64,000 nt of DNA from Paracoccaceae bacterium (GTDB lineage: Bacteria > Pseudomonadota > Alphaproteobacteria > Rhodobacterales > Rhodobacteraceae). Below, one piece after another: positions 38,937-48,047 of the stretch (its first letter is position 1; the number at the start of each line of letters is the position of its first letter). The translations under genes were made by a program, and so were the position numbers. The DNA is taken from positions 1 through 64,000 of the forward strand of contig JAHDXW010000017.1 of assembly GCA_023383015.1 (NCBI GenBank). Direction: 5' to 3'. The notes beneath the pieces are model-generated. The model had not been told where the DNA came from. It ran no database searches and worked only from the letters and a program-made list of their open reading frames with translations.

Positions 38937-40097
38937 GTGTCTGCCCCCCTCGAGGGCCTGCGCGTGGTCGAGCTTGCGCGCATCCTTGCCGGTCCGTGGG
39001 CCGGCCAGACGCTGGCCGATCTCGGCGCCGACGTCATCAAGGTGGAATCGCCCGAGGGCGACGACACACGCCGCTGGGGCCCGCCCTTCGTCGACCGCCC
39101 GGGCGACCGCGCCGCGGCCTACTTCCACGCCACCAACCGCGGCAAGCGGTCGGTGACCGCCGACTTCGCCACCCCCGAGGGCCAGGCCGTGGTGCGCGGG
39201 CTGGCGGCAACGGCCGATGTCGTCATTGAGAACTTCAAGGTCGGCGGGCTCGCCCGCTACGGGCTCGACCGGCCGGCGCTCGCCGCGCTCAACCCGCGGC
39301 TGATCTGGTGCTCCATCACCGGCTTCGGACAGGACGGCCCCTATGCCCACCGGGCCGGGTACGACTTCATCGTCCAGGGCATGTCGGGGATGATGTCGAT
39401 CACCGGCGAGGCCGAGGGCGCCCCCCAGAAGGTCGGCGTCGCCGTCACCGACATCTTCACCGGCGTCTACGCGGTGGTGGCAATCCTCGCCGCGCTGCAC
39501 CGGCGGGACGCCACCGGGCAGGGCGAGGCGATCGACCTGGCGCTTTTCGACACCGCGGTGGCGGTGATGGCCAACCAGGCCATGAACTTCCTCGTCTCCG
39601 GCCGGGTGCCCGGACGGATGGGCAATGCCCACCCCAACATCGCCCCCTACCAGACCTTCCCCTGCGAGGATGGCTGGATCATCATCGCCGTGGGCAATGA
39701 CGGCCAGTTCCGCCGGTTCTGCCGGCTCCTCGGCGTCGGCGGGCTTGCCGCCGACCCCCGCTTCGCCACCAACCCCGACCGGGTCGCGCACCGCGAGGCG
39801 CTGATCCCCCGCCTCTGCGAGGCGACGGCGCGACGGCCGATGGCCGAGCTCTTGGCCGCCTGCGAGGCCGAGGGCGTGCCCGCCGGCCCGGTCAACGAAC
39901 TCGACCAGGTCTTCGATGATCCCCAGGTCGCCGCCCGCGGCATGCTGGTCCGGCCCGGCGGCATCCCCGGGCTGCGCGCGCCGCTGCGATTCGCCTCCGC
40001 TCCGCTCGCGACCAATCGCCCGGCGCCCGGTCTCGGCGCCGACGGCCCCGACATCGCCGCCAGCCTCGCCGCCGGCGGCTCGCCCTGGCGCTGCTGA
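38937..40097 (+). CDS. Class III CoA-transferase (CaiB/BaiF family)
   Basis: This 386-residue enzyme moves CoA between acyl-CoA and a free acid. Family landmarks are LEGLRVVELARILAGPWAGQTLADLGADVIKVESPEGDDTR, ATNRGKRSVTADF, and the region GYDFIVQGMSGMMSITGEAEGAPQKVGVAVTD, which carries the catalytic Asp (VAVTD). The C-terminus has GVPAGPVNELDQVFDDPQVAARGM. The start is GTG at 38937; no ATG is close and the alignment begins right there. It follows dsbA by 8 bp but is functionally unrelated. The substrate cannot be read; formyl-, succinyl- or carnitine-type CoA transfers are all possible. Confidence 0.9.
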   Translation: MSAPLEGLRVVELARILAGPWAGQTLADLGADVIKVESPEGDDTRRWGPPFVDRPGDRAAAYFHATNRGKRSVTADFATPEGQAVVRGLAATADVVIENFKVGGLARYGLDRPALAALNPRLIWCSITGFGQDGPYAHRAGYDFIVQGMSGMMSITGEAEGAPQKVGVAVTDIFTGVYAVVAILAALHRRDATGQGEAIDLALFDTAVAVMANQAMNFLVSGRVPGRMGNAHPNIAPYQTFPCEDGWIIIAVGNDGQFRRFCRLLGVGGLAADPRFATNPDRVAHREALIPRLCEATARRPMAELLAACEAEGVPAGPVNELDQVFDDPQVAARGMLVRPGGIPGLRAPLRFASAPLATNRPAPGLGADGPDIAASLAAGGSPWRC

Positions 40098-40158
40098 CCG
40101 CGGCCACGGGCGTGCCCCGGGCCTCGCCGTGCCGCACGGGGCCCCGGCGTCCCCGGCC

Positions 40159-41160
40159 TCAGCGGGGCGCCGCCGCCGGCAGGATGCGCACCAGCGCCTC
40201 CTCGAGCGGCCCGTCGGCGTCCAGGACCAGACGCACCGGCAGCGTCAGCACCTCGCGCCGCCAGGCCGGGGGCAGGCGCACCGCGTCCTTTTCGGTGCAG
40301 ACAAGCTGGGCGCCGGCCGCGCGCGCCTCCTCGGCCAGCCGGCGCATCAGCGCCTCGCCCAGCGGCTGGTGGTCGTCCAGGGCCACCCGCCGCCGCACCT
40401 CGGCCCCGAGGCCCTCCAGCGTGGCGAAGAACTTCCCCGGGTCGCCGATGCCGGCGAAGGCGAGGACAGGCATCCCCGCCCAGTCCATCCCCGTCGGCAG
40501 CGGCTCCAGCCGCCCCGCCGCCGCCGGCAGCCGCGCCGCCGCCGGCCAGCGGGCGGCAAAGCCCGCCCGCGCCTCGGGCTCGCCCAGCACCAGCAAGAGG
40601 TCGGCACGGGCAAGTCCTGCCGCCACCGGCTCGCGCAGCGGCCCGGCCGGCAGCACCCGGCCGTTGCCGAAGCCGCGCCGCGCGTCCACCACCACGATCG
40701 CGAGATCCTTGGCCACCGCAGGGTCCTGCAGGCCGTCGTCGAGCAGCACCACCCGCGCCCCGCCGGCCACCGCCGCCGCCACCCCGGCGGCACGGTCGCG
40801 CGCCACCCAGACCGGCGCGAAGGCCGCGAGCAGGAGCGGCTCGTCGCCCACTTCGGCGGCGGTGTGGCGCACGGGGTCCACACGCAGCGGCCCGGCGAGC
40901 CGCCCGCCCCAGCCGCGGGCGACCACCTGCACCCCCTGCCCCGCCAGCCGCCCGGCCAGCGCGATCACCGCCGGGGTCTTGCCGGTGCCGCCCGCATGCA
41001 GGTTGCCGACGCAGATCACCGGCACCGGCGGGCGCAGCCGCGCCGCCCGCGCCACCCGCCGCGCCGTGGCGCAGGCGTAGACCGCTGCCAGCGGCGCCAG
41101 CAGCCGGGCGGCAAGGCCGGGCCGCTCGGGCGGGCGCTGCCAGAAGCCCGGGGCGCGCAC
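40159..41160 (-). CDS. lpxK: Tetraacyldisaccharide 4'-kinase (lipid A synthesis)
   Basis: LpxK phosphorylates the 4' position of the lipid A disaccharide at the inner membrane. The 333-residue protein starts [10 protein letters not shown] (GTG at 41160) and has one N-terminal hydrophobic segment. Its Walker A is [13 protein letters not shown], and [38 protein letters not shown] is nearly diagnostic. The GTG lies 5 bp past the waaA stop, so the two are co-transcribed and probably translationally linked. Confidence 0.95.
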   Translation of the reverse strand: MRAPGFWQRPPERPGLAARLLAPLAAVYACATARRVARAARLRPPVPVICVGNLHAGGTGKTPAVIALAGRLAGQGVQVVARGWGGRLAGPLRVDPVRHTAAEVGDEPLLLAAFAPVWVARDRAAGVAAAVAGGARVVLLDDGLQDPAVAKDLAIVVVDARRGFGNGRVLPAGPLREPVAAGLARADLLLVLGEPEARAGFAARWPAAARLPAAAGRLEPLPTGMDWAGMPVLAFAGIGDPGKFFATLEGLGAEVRRRVALDDHQPLGEALMRRLAEEARAAGAQLVCTEKDAVRLPPAWRREVLTLPVRLVLDADGPLEEALVRILPAAAPR

Positions 41161-41164
41161 CGGC

Positions 41165-42421
41165 CTAGCCCGCCGCCGGGCCGGGCGGGCGTGCGGCCGC
41201 CCCCGCCGCCGCCGGCAGCGCCGCCACAAGCAGCCGCGCCGCCCGCGCCGTCACATCGGCGCCGGCGGTGATGACCCCCCAGGCCGCCAGCGCCCGCGCC
41301 GCCGCCCGGTCGGCGGCGATCAGCGCCTCGACCGCCGCGGCAAGCCCTTCGGCGTCCTCCACCGTCTCCGCCCCTCCGGCCGCGTCCAGCCGTGCAAGCA
41401 GCGCCGCATGCGCCCCGCCGCGCGGCCCGTGCAGGATGGCCGAACCGAGAAGCGCCGGCTCGGCCGGCGACCGCGTCGGCCCGCCGCCCGCGAGCGTGCC
41501 GCCCAGGAAGCAGACCGGCGCCAGCCGGTACCACAGCCCCTGCTCGCCCTCGGTGTCGGCGACATAGACGCTGTCCTGGTCGGCGGGATACTCCTCGACC
41601 GACCGCAGCGCCGCACCGCCGTCCAGCGCGCCGGCCGCGCGCGCTGCCAGCGCCGGCCCCCGCGCCGCATCGGCCGGCACCAGGATCAGCAGCAGCCGGT
41701 GGGTCAACCGCAGCGCCGCCTGATGGGCCGACAGCACCGCGTCCTCCTCGGCCTCGGGCACGCCGGCGGCCACCCACAGCGGCCGCGTGCCCACCAGCCG
41801 GGCCAGCGCCAACCGCTCGGGCTCGGTCACGCCCGGGGGCTCGCCCGCCTCGTCCAGCCAGCCCGCCGCCTCGACCGCATCGCGCGGCGCCCCGGCGCGG
41901 CGCGCATAGCGCAGCCCGGTCAGGTCGGTCATCATCACCGCCCGGAACCGGCCGAGGACCGAGGCCATCAGCCCCGGCGCGTTGCGCCAGCTGTTGCCGG
42001 GCATCAGCGGCACGCGGCCGTTGACAAGGAACAGCGGCACGCCGCGGGCGTGCGCGGCATGGATCAGCGCCGGCGGCAGGTGGCCTTCGCTGAAGGCCGC
42101 CGCGTCCGGCCGCCAGTGGCCGAGGAAGGCCCTCGCCGCCGCCAGCCGGTCGGCCGGCGGGGCGGTGCGGATGATCCCCGCGTCGGCATCCTGCGGTGCC
42201 GCCGCCCCCGCGCCCGGCCAGGTCACCAGGAGCGTCAGGTCCGGCCGCAGGCGCCGCAGCTCCTGCGCCAGCTGGGGAACGGCGCGCAGGCTGGCGGCGC
42301 CGCCCGCGTCGAACCACACCAGCGTCCCCGGCGGGCGCGGCGGCCAGTCGGGCGGCCCCGCGCGCGCCCCCCCGCGACCGGCCGACATCAGATAGAGGGC
42401 GAGGCCGAGCGAGCGCCCCAC
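41165..42421 (-). CDS. waaA: Kdo transferase
   Basis: WaaA (KdtA) adds Kdo sugars from CMP-Kdo to lipid IVA. The 418-residue glycosyltransferase begins near [14 protein letters not shown] and has [39 protein letters not shown] (the family sugar-acceptor region, usually NARLS) and [31 protein letters not shown], the nucleotide-sugar site (normally GGSLVPxGGHNxxEPA). I took the GTG at 42421 as start, with GGAG about ten bases upstream. It sits between the DUF4170 gene and lpxK, the usual rhodobacterial order. Confidence 0.92.
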   Translation of the reverse strand: MGRSLGLALYLMSAGRGGARAGPPDWPPRPPGTLVWFDAGGAASLRAVPQLAQELRRLRPDLTLLVTWPGAGAAAPQDADAGIIRTAPPADRLAAARAFLGHWRPDAAAFSEGHLPPALIHAAHARGVPLFLVNGRVPLMPGNSWRNAPGLMASVLGRFRAVMMTDLTGLRYARRAGAPRDAVEAAGWLDEAGEPPGVTEPERLALARLVGTRPLWVAAGVPEAEEDAVLSAHQAALRLTHRLLLILVPADAARGPALAARAAGALDGGAALRSVEEYPADQDSVYVADTEGEQGLWYRLAPVCFLGGTLAGGGPTRSPAEPALLGSAILHGPRGGAHAALLARLDAAGGAETVEDAEGLAAAVEALIAADRAAARALAAWGVITAGADVTARAARLLVAALPAAAGAAARPPGPAAG

Positions 42422-42438
42422 CGGACCCGGCTCCGCGC

Positions 42439-42684
42439 TCAGGCGCGGACCTCCGCGGTCGGGCCGGCCTCGGCGCCCTCGTCGAGCAGCCGGTGCAGGT
42501 GGGCGATGAAATAGCGCATGTGGGCGTTGTCCACCGTGCGCTGCGCCTCCGCCTTCCACGCCCGGTAGGCCGAGGCGTAGTCGGGAAACACCCCCACGAC
42601 ATGGATCGCCCCGACGTCGCGGAACCTCGTTCCGGCCGGATCGTCGAGTTCGCCGCCGAAGACGAGGTGCAGGCGCTGGGTCAT
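42439..42684 (-). CDS. DUF4170 domain protein
   Basis: This 81-residue soluble protein contains HLVFGGELDDPAGTRFRDVGAIHVVGVFPDYASAYRAWKAEAQRTVDNAHMRYFIAHLHRLLDE, in overlapping pieces the full DUF4170 signature. The family is confined largely to alphaproteobacteria and sits upstream of waaA, as here (17 bp). The function is unknown; a link to envelope lipid synthesis is inferred from context only. The ATG at 42684 has CGGAGG upstream. Confidence 0.85.
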   Translation of the reverse strand: MTQRLHLVFGGELDDPAGTRFRDVGAIHVVGVFPDYASAYRAWKAEAQRTVDNAHMRYFIAHLHRLLDEGAEAGPTAEVRA

Positions 42685-42825
42685 CGGGCTTGCCTCCGGG
42701 GCGGCAGCCGCCCCCTGAACGGACCTGCCCGAGCCATCGGGGATTTGCCCGCGCGGGTCAAGTGCGGGGCCATTTACAGCGGCCCCGCCGCGGCCTACCT
42801 TTGCAGCGTCCGCTGGAGGATGGCC

Positions 42826-43113
42826 ATGGCGCTGCCGCTCGCCCCGATCGCCACTGTCGCGCTGAAATGCGCCCCCCTCGCGCTTGCCGCGGTGGTGGTT
42901 CTGCGCCGCGCGGTCGCCGCCGGCCGCACCGACCAGCGCGCCGAGGACGCCATGGACGACCTTGACGAGGGCATCGCCGCCCACCGCCCGCGCGACCGCG
43001 ACCAGATGAACGCCGCTGCACGGCTGCGCCGTATCGTCCGGCTCGGGCGCAGCGGCCCGGGCATCGAGATCGACGCCGCCCTTCTCGGCCGGCTCCGCTT
43101 CCGCCGCGTCTGA
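42826..43113 (+). CDS. Small membrane-anchored protein of unknown function
   Basis: The 95-residue protein has one N-terminal transmembrane helix (about 6-26: APIATVALKCAPLALAAVVV) followed by a charged cytoplasmic segment (Arg/Asp/Glu-rich, RTDQRAEDAMDDLDEG, MNAAARLRRIVRLGRSGPG). I do not recognise the family. GGAGG six bases before the ATG at 42826, and the next gene 37 bp downstream on the same strand, support it as real. It may be co-transcribed with the GST gene. Confidence 0.65.
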   Translation: MALPLAPIATVALKCAPLALAAVVVLRRAVAAGRTDQRAEDAMDDLDEGIAAHRPRDRDQMNAAARLRRIVRLGRSGPGIEIDAALLGRLRFRRV

Positions 43114-43149
43114 CCGGCCCGCCGACGCCCCCTTCCCCGGGAGACCCGC

Positions 43150-43758
43150 TTGCGCCTCTACCACAACCCTGCCTCACCCTATGTCCGCAAGGTGATGGTC
43201 CTGCTTGCCGAGACCGGCCAGGCCGATGCGGTCACGCTGGTTCCCGCTTCGGGCACCCCGGTCGCCCCGGGCAGCCTGCCGGTGGCGCAGAACCCGCTCG
43301 GCAAGATCCCCGCGCTCGAGCGGCCCGACGGCCCGGCGCTATACGACAGCCGCGTCATCTGCCGCTTCCTGAGCGAGCGCGCCGGCGGCGGCCTCTACCC
43401 GCCGCCGCCGCTGCTGTGGGAGACGCTGACCCTCGAGGCGACCGGCGACGGCATGATGGATGCCGCCGTGCTCATGGTCTACGAGGACCGCGTCCGCCCC
43501 GAGGACCGCCGCCTTCCCGAGTGGGTCGAGGGGCAGTGGTCCAAGGTCGCCCGCGCGCTCGACGCGCTCGAGGGGCGCTGGCTGGCCCATCTCGCCGGCC
43601 CGCTCGACATCGGCCAGATCGCCGTGGCCTGCGCGCTCGGCTATCTCGATTTCCGCCACGGCGCGCGCAGTTGGCGCGAAGGCCGCCCCGGCCTTGCCGC
43701 TTGGTACGCGCGCACCGCCGGGCGCGACAGCTTCCGGGCGACGGCCCCCGCAACGTGA
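43150..43758 (+). CDS. Glutathione S-transferase family protein
   Basis: This 202-residue protein has an N-terminal thioredoxin-like domain, RLYHNPASPYVRKVMVLLAE (the SPYVRKV glutathione-site segment) with NPLGKIPALERPDG and DSRVICRFL, and an all-helical C-terminal domain with LDIGQIAVACALGYLDFR. It should use glutathione for conjugation or reduction; the substrate is unknown. The start is TTG at 43150, with GGGAG about seven bases upstream. The stop overlaps the next start as GTGA. Confidence 0.88.
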   Translation: MRLYHNPASPYVRKVMVLLAETGQADAVTLVPASGTPVAPGSLPVAQNPLGKIPALERPDGPALYDSRVICRFLSERAGGGLYPPPPLLWETLTLEATGDGMMDAAVLMVYEDRVRPEDRRLPEWVEGQWSKVARALDALEGRWLAHLAGPLDIGQIAVACALGYLDFRHGARSWREGRPGLAAWYARTAGRDSFRATAPAT

Positions 43759-44411
43759 CACTCGCCTGGGCCGAGTTCGCCGCGGTCTGGACGCTGCTGG
43801 CGGCCAACATCCTCTCGCCCGGCCCGAACGTGCTCAACACCGTGGCCACCGCCATGGGCTCTGGACGCGGCGCCGGGCTCGGCGCCGCCACCGGCGTGGG
43901 AATAGGCATCTCGTTCTGGTGCCTGGGGATGTCCCTCGGCATGGCGGCGCTGTTCGCGGCCGTGCCGGCGGCGCGCACCCTGCTCACCCTCGCCGCGGTG
44001 ACGTTGCTCGGCTGGTTCGCGCTGCGCTACCTGCGCTCGGGCATCGGCGGGCTGCACCGCCACGGTCTTACCGGCGACCCCCGGTCGCTGCCCGCCGGGC
44101 GCGCCGGCATGACCGCCGGGCGCGCCTTCTGGCGCTCGGTCTCGGTCAGCCTCGCCAACCCCAAGGCGCTCACCACCTGGCTTGCGATCCTCGGCATTTT
44201 CCCCCTCGCCCGTGCCGGCGCCGGCGACATCGCGCTGCTTTGGGCCGGCGCCGCGGCGATCGCCGTGGCGATCCACGGCGGCTATGCGCTGGTGTTCTCG
44301 ACGCAGGCGGCCGCGCGCCTCTACCTGCGCGCCGCGCCGCTCGTCAACGCCGGGGTCGGGCTGTTCTTCCTGTGGTTTGCCGTGCGCATCGCCGCCCCGC
44401 TCTGGCCCTGA
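43755..44411 (+). CDS. LysE/RhtB-family amino-acid exporter
   Basis: This 218-residue membrane protein has about six helices. Its N-terminal NILSPGPNVLNTVATAMGSGRGAGLGAATGVGIG is the LysE-family SPGP signature with the following helix, and FWRSVSVSLANPKALTTWLAILGIF is the second conserved block. Family members export amino acids or related small molecules. The start is GTG overlapping the GST stop by four bases, so the two genes are co-translated. The substrate is undetermined. Confidence 0.9.
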   Translation: MTLAWAEFAAVWTLLAANILSPGPNVLNTVATAMGSGRGAGLGAATGVGIGISFWCLGMSLGMAALFAAVPAARTLLTLAAVTLLGWFALRYLRSGIGGLHRHGLTGDPRSLPAGRAGMTAGRAFWRSVSVSLANPKALTTWLAILGIFPLARAGAGDIALLWAGAAAIAVAIHGGYALVFSTQAAARLYLRAAPLVNAGVGLFFLWFAVRIAAPLWP

Positions 44412-44563
44412 GCCGTGGCGATGCGACACCATGGGCCGCCGGGCGGAACATTGCCCGCTGGACGCCTCCCGGCCCGCCCGCTAGATAGCCGCCGGATAGG
44501 GAATCCCGTCTCCACCGCTGCGGCCGCAGCGGCCGGGGGCGTGCCGATGAATGGAGACGTCCA

Positions 44564-45121
44564 GTGTCCCACGCCGAAGACCCCGCCGGGAGCCGCCGAG
44601 ACTTCCTCTACTACGCCACCGCGGGCGCGGGGGCCGTCGCCGCCGGGGCGGCGGTATGGCCGCTCGTCAACCAGATGAACCCCTCGGCCGACGTGCAGGC
44701 CCTGTCGTCGATCTTCGTCGACGTCGGCGGCCTCGAGCCGGGCAGCCAGCTCACCGTCAAGTTTCTCGGCAAGCCCGTCTTCATCCGCCGCCGCACCCCC
44801 GAGGAGATCGAGGCCGCGCGCGCCGTGGCCCTGCCCGAGCTGATGGACCAGGACGCGCGCAACCCCAACATCCGCGAGACCTCGGCCGACGACGCCAACC
44901 GCAGCCTCGATTCCGAGGGCGAGTGGCTGGTGATGGTCGGCGTCTGCACCCATCTCGGCTGCGTCCCGCTCGGCGATGCGGGCGACTTCGGCGGCTGGTT
45001 CTGCCCCTGCCACGGCTCGCACTACGACACCTCCGGGCGCATCCGCCGCGGCCCGGCGCCCGAGAACATGCACATCCCCGTGGCGCGCTTCATCGACGCC
45101 ACGACCATCCAGCTAGGCTGA
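44564..45121 (+). CDS. petA: Rieske iron-sulfur subunit of cytochrome bc1
   Basis: This 185-residue subunit carries electrons from quinol to cytochrome c1. A Tat-like motif [12 protein letters not shown] (10-21) leads into the membrane anchor. The 2Fe-2S cluster ligands are in VCTHLGC (Cys128, His130) and CPCHGS (Cys147, His150), with Cys133 and Cys149 forming the usual disulfide. The start is GTG with GGAG nine bases upstream. It is the first gene of petABC. Confidence 0.97.
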   Translation: MSHAEDPAGSRRDFLYYATAGAGAVAAGAAVWPLVNQMNPSADVQALSSIFVDVGGLEPGSQLTVKFLGKPVFIRRRTPEEIEAARAVALPELMDQDARNPNIRETSADDANRSLDSEGEWLVMVGVCTHLGCVPLGDAGDFGGWFCPCHGSHYDTSGRIRRGPAPENMHIPVARFIDATTIQLG

Positions 45122-45134
45122 GGGGGCAAGACCG

Positions 45135-46481
45135 ATGGCCGGCATTCCGCACGACCATTACGAACCGAAATCGGGCTTCGAGAAGTGGCTGCACCGCCGC
45201 CTGCCGGTCGTGTCGCTGATCTACGACACGATCATGATCCCGACGCCGAAGAACCTGAACTGGATGTGGATCTGGGGCGTCGTGCTGGTGTTCTGCCTGG
45301 TGCTGCAGATCGTCACCGGCATCGTCCTGGCGATGCACTACACGCCGCATGTCGACATGGCCTTCGCCTCCGTCGAGCACATCATGCGCAACGTGAACGG
45401 CGGCCACATGCTGCGCTACATCCACCAGAACGGCGCCATGTTCTTCTTCGCCGCCGTCTACCTGCACATCTTCCGCGGCCTCTACTACGGCAGCTACAAG
45501 GCCCCCCGCGAGGTGACCTGGATCATCGGCATGCTGATCTATGTGCTGATGATGGCCACCGCCTTCATGGGCTACGTCCTGCCCTGGGGCCAGATGTCGT
45601 TCTGGGGGGCCACCGTCATCACCGGCCTGTTCGGCGCCATCCCCGGCATCGGCGGCGACCTGCAGACCTGGCTGCTGGGCGGACCGGCGGTCGACAACCC
45701 GACGCTCACCCGCTTCTTCTCGCTGCACTACCTGCTGCCCTTCGTGATCCTCGCGCTGGTCATCGTCCACGTCTGGGCGTTCCACACCACCGGCAACGGC
45801 AACCCCACCGGGGTCGAGGTACGGCGCGCCTCCAGGGCCGAGGCGCAGAAGGACACGCTGCCGTTCTGGCCATACTTCGTGATCAAGGATCTCTTCGCCC
45901 TCGCCGTGGTGCTGGTGGTGTTCTTCGCCGTCGTCGGCTTCATGCCGAACTTCATGGGCCACCCCGACAACTACATCGAGGCCAACCCGCTGGTGACCCC
46001 CGCCCACATCGTGCCGGAATGGTACTTCCTGCCGTTCTACGCGATCCTGCGCGCCTTCACCGCCGACGTCTGGGCCGTCCAGCTCGTGCAGTTCGTCACC
46101 TTCGGCATCGTCGACGCCAAGTTCTTCGGCGTCCTGGCGATGTTCGGCTCGATGCTGGTGCTAGCGCTGGTGCCCTGGCTCGACACCTCCTCGGTTCGCT
46201 CGGGCCGCTACCGTCCGATGTTCCGGTGGTGGTTCTGGCTCTTCATCGTCAACTTCGTGGTCCTCACCTGGGTTGGCTCGCGTCCGGCCGAGGGCATCTA
46301 CTCCAGCATCGCGCTGATCGGCTCGGCCTACTGGTTCGCCTATTTCCTCATCATCCTGCCGCTGCTCGGCGTGCTCGAGAAGCCGCTGCCGCCGCCGGCG
46401 ACGATCGAGGAGGATTTCCGCGACCACTACGGACCGGATGCCCACGGCAAGGGCGGCGCGGCCGCAACCCCGGCCGAGTGA
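45135..46481 (+). CDS. petB: Cytochrome b of the bc1 complex
   Basis: This 448-residue membrane subunit holds hemes bL and bH and both quinone sites. Visible are [19 protein letters not shown], the heme His region [15 protein letters not shown] and [59 protein letters not shown] and the Qo-site PEWY motif in [16 protein letters not shown]. Eight transmembrane helices are expected. It starts 13 bp after petA and leaves 17 bp to petC. Confidence 0.98.
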   Translation: MAGIPHDHYEPKSGFEKWLHRRLPVVSLIYDTIMIPTPKNLNWMWIWGVVLVFCLVLQIVTGIVLAMHYTPHVDMAFASVEHIMRNVNGGHMLRYIHQNGAMFFFAAVYLHIFRGLYYGSYKAPREVTWIIGMLIYVLMMATAFMGYVLPWGQMSFWGATVITGLFGAIPGIGGDLQTWLLGGPAVDNPTLTRFFSLHYLLPFVILALVIVHVWAFHTTGNGNPTGVEVRRASRAEAQKDTLPFWPYFVIKDLFALAVVLVVFFAVVGFMPNFMGHPDNYIEANPLVTPAHIVPEWYFLPFYAILRAFTADVWAVQLVQFVTFGIVDAKFFGVLAMFGSMLVLALVPWLDTSSVRSGRYRPMFRWWFWLFIVNFVVLTWVGSRPAEGIYSSIALIGSAYWFAYFLIILPLLGVLEKPLPPPATIEEDFRDHYGPDAHGKGGAAATPAE

Positions 46482-46498
46482 CGGAAAGGATGCACGCC

Positions 46499-47290
46499 AT
46501 GCTCCGCAAGCTCTCCCTCGCCGCGGCCGCCGCGCTCGCGCTCCTGGCCCCCGCCGCCCACGCCGCCGGCGGCGAGGAGCGGGCGATCACCGACGTCGCC
46601 TTCTCCTTCGAGGGCCCGTTCGGGCGCTACGACACCAACCAGCTCCAGCGCGGGCTGCAGGTCTACACCGAGGTCTGCGCCGCCTGTCACGGGCTGCGCT
46701 ACGTCCCGCTGCGCACCCTCGGCGACGCCGGCGGGCCGGAACTGGGGGCCGATGAGGTGCGCGCCTACGCCGCCATGCTGGAGATCGAGGATCCCGCGAC
46801 CGGCGACTTCCGGCCGCGCCAGCCCACCGACCACTTTCCCATGTCCGGGCTCGACACCGCGCCCGACCTCAGCCTGATGGCCAAGGCCCGGGTCGGGTTC
46901 GAGGGGCCTTACGGGCTGCTCGTGAACCCCTTCCTGCGCGGCATCGGCGGGCCGGAGTACATCGCCTCGCTGCTGACCCACTACACCGGCGAGGAGAAGT
47001 TCGAGGCCGGCACGGCCTTCTACGCGAACGAAAGCTTCGCCGGCGGCTGGATCGCGATGGCGCCGCCGCTGTTCGACGGCCAGGTGGAGTTCGCCGACGG
47101 CTCGCCGAACGATGTCGCCTCCATGGCCGAGGATGTCGCGGCCTTCCTGATGTGGGCGGCCGAGCCGAAGATGATGGCGCGCAAGCAGGCAGGCCTGACG
47201 GCGGTGCTGTTTCTCGTGCTGCTGTCGGTGCTGCTCTACCTCACCAACAAGCGGCTGTGGGCCCCGGTCAAGGGGCGGAGCCGCGCCTGA
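46499..47290 (+). CDS. petC: Cytochrome c1 of the bc1 complex
   Basis: This 263-residue subunit has a signal peptide (1-22), heme attachment CAACH (Cys60, Cys63, His64), [20 protein letters not shown], the axial Met in [15 protein letters not shown] and a C-terminal membrane anchor ([19 protein letters not shown]) ending in basic residues. I prefer the ATG at 46499 over 46490 because GGAAAGG then sits at a normal distance. It passes electrons to cytochrome c. Its last 23 bp overlap the convergent thiQ gene. Confidence 0.95.
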   Translation: MLRKLSLAAAAALALLAPAAHAAGGEERAITDVAFSFEGPFGRYDTNQLQRGLQVYTEVCAACHGLRYVPLRTLGDAGGPELGADEVRAYAAMLEIEDPATGDFRPRQPTDHFPMSGLDTAPDLSLMAKARVGFEGPYGLLVNPFLRGIGGPEYIASLLTHYTGEEKFEAGTAFYANESFAGGWIAMAPPLFDGQVEFADGSPNDVASMAEDVAAFLMWAAEPKMMARKQAGLTAVLFLVLLSVLLYLTNKRLWAPVKGRSRA

Positions 47291-48047
47291 CCGCGGCTGC
47301 CGCGCGCCCGGCCCGGGGGGCGTCCGCCGCCGCGGACGCCCCTTGTGCATTCCGGCCCAGATAGGCGGCAAGCGCCGGCGGCGGGTCGGCCAGCAGCGCC
47401 GCAGTCGGCCGCGGCGGATGCGCGCGGCCTTCGGCCACCAGGATCGTCTCGGGCGCCAGCGCGATGGCGTCCTGCGGATCATGGGTGACCAGCATGAGCG
47501 TCGCCCCGGTCTCGCCGACGATGTCGGCCACCAGAGCCAGCATCTCGGCCTTGAGCGCCGGGCCCAGCGCCGCGAATGCCTCGTCGAGCAGCAGAAGCGG
47601 CCGCGCGCGCACCAGAACCCGCGCCAGCGCCGCCCGCCCCTGCTCGCCCCCCGACAGCGCCGCCGGCCGCCGCCCCTCCTTGCCCGCCAGCCCGACGCGG
47701 GCGATCACCGCGGCCACCCGTTGCCGGTCGGCCGCCGTCAGCCGCAGCCGCGGGTCGAGGCCCAGCCCGACGTTGTCGGCCACCGTCAGGTGCGGGAACA
47801 GGTTCTGGTCCTGGAACAGGATCGACAGCGGCCGCTCGCCCGGCGGCTGCCGCGCAAGGTCGGCGCCCCCCCACAGGATGCGGCCGGAGGCCAGCGGCAC
47901 GAAGCCTGCGATCGCGCCCATCAGCGTCGACTTGCCGCTGCCCGACGGGCCGATCACCGCCACCCGCGCACCCCGCGCCACCGCCAGGTCGGCATCGAGG
48001 GTGAAGCCCTCCTGCACGATCCGCATCCGCTCAATCCGCAGCCCCAA
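47268..48047 (-). CDS. thiQ: Thiamine ABC importer ATPase
   Basis: This 259-residue ATPase has Walker [21 protein letters not shown]-loop [16 protein letters not shown], signature [16 protein letters not shown], Walker [15 protein letters not shown] and H-loop VTHDPQD. ThiQ energises uptake of thiamine, TMP and TPP. The start is TTG at 48047 with GGGGAGG five bases upstream, inside the end of thiP (17-bp overlap); ATG 48026 is the alternative. The tail after residue about 230 is Ala/Arg-rich and not conserved, and it runs through the petABC terminator into petC. Confidence 0.9.
   Translation of the reverse strand: MGLRIERMRIVQEGFTLDADLAVARGARVAVIGPSGSGKSTLMGAIAGFVPLASGRILWGGADLARQPPGERPLSILFQDQNLFPHLTVADNVGLGLDPRLRLTAADRQRVAAVIARVGLAGKEGRRPAALSGGEQGRAALARVLVRARPLLLLDEAFAALGPALKAEMLALVADIVGETGATLMLVTHDPQDAIALAPETILVAEGRAHPPRPTAALLADPPPALAAYLGRNAQGASAAADAPRAGRAAAAVRRGSAP
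47317..47342. terminator. Hairpin terminator of petABC lying inside thiQ
   Basis: GGGGCGTCCGC (47317-47327) and GCGGACGCCCC (47332-47342) form a perfect 11-bp stem with loop CGCC, 27 bp after the petC stop, followed by TTG. The same bases encode part of the variable C-terminal tail of thiQ on the other strand. Confidence 0.6.
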
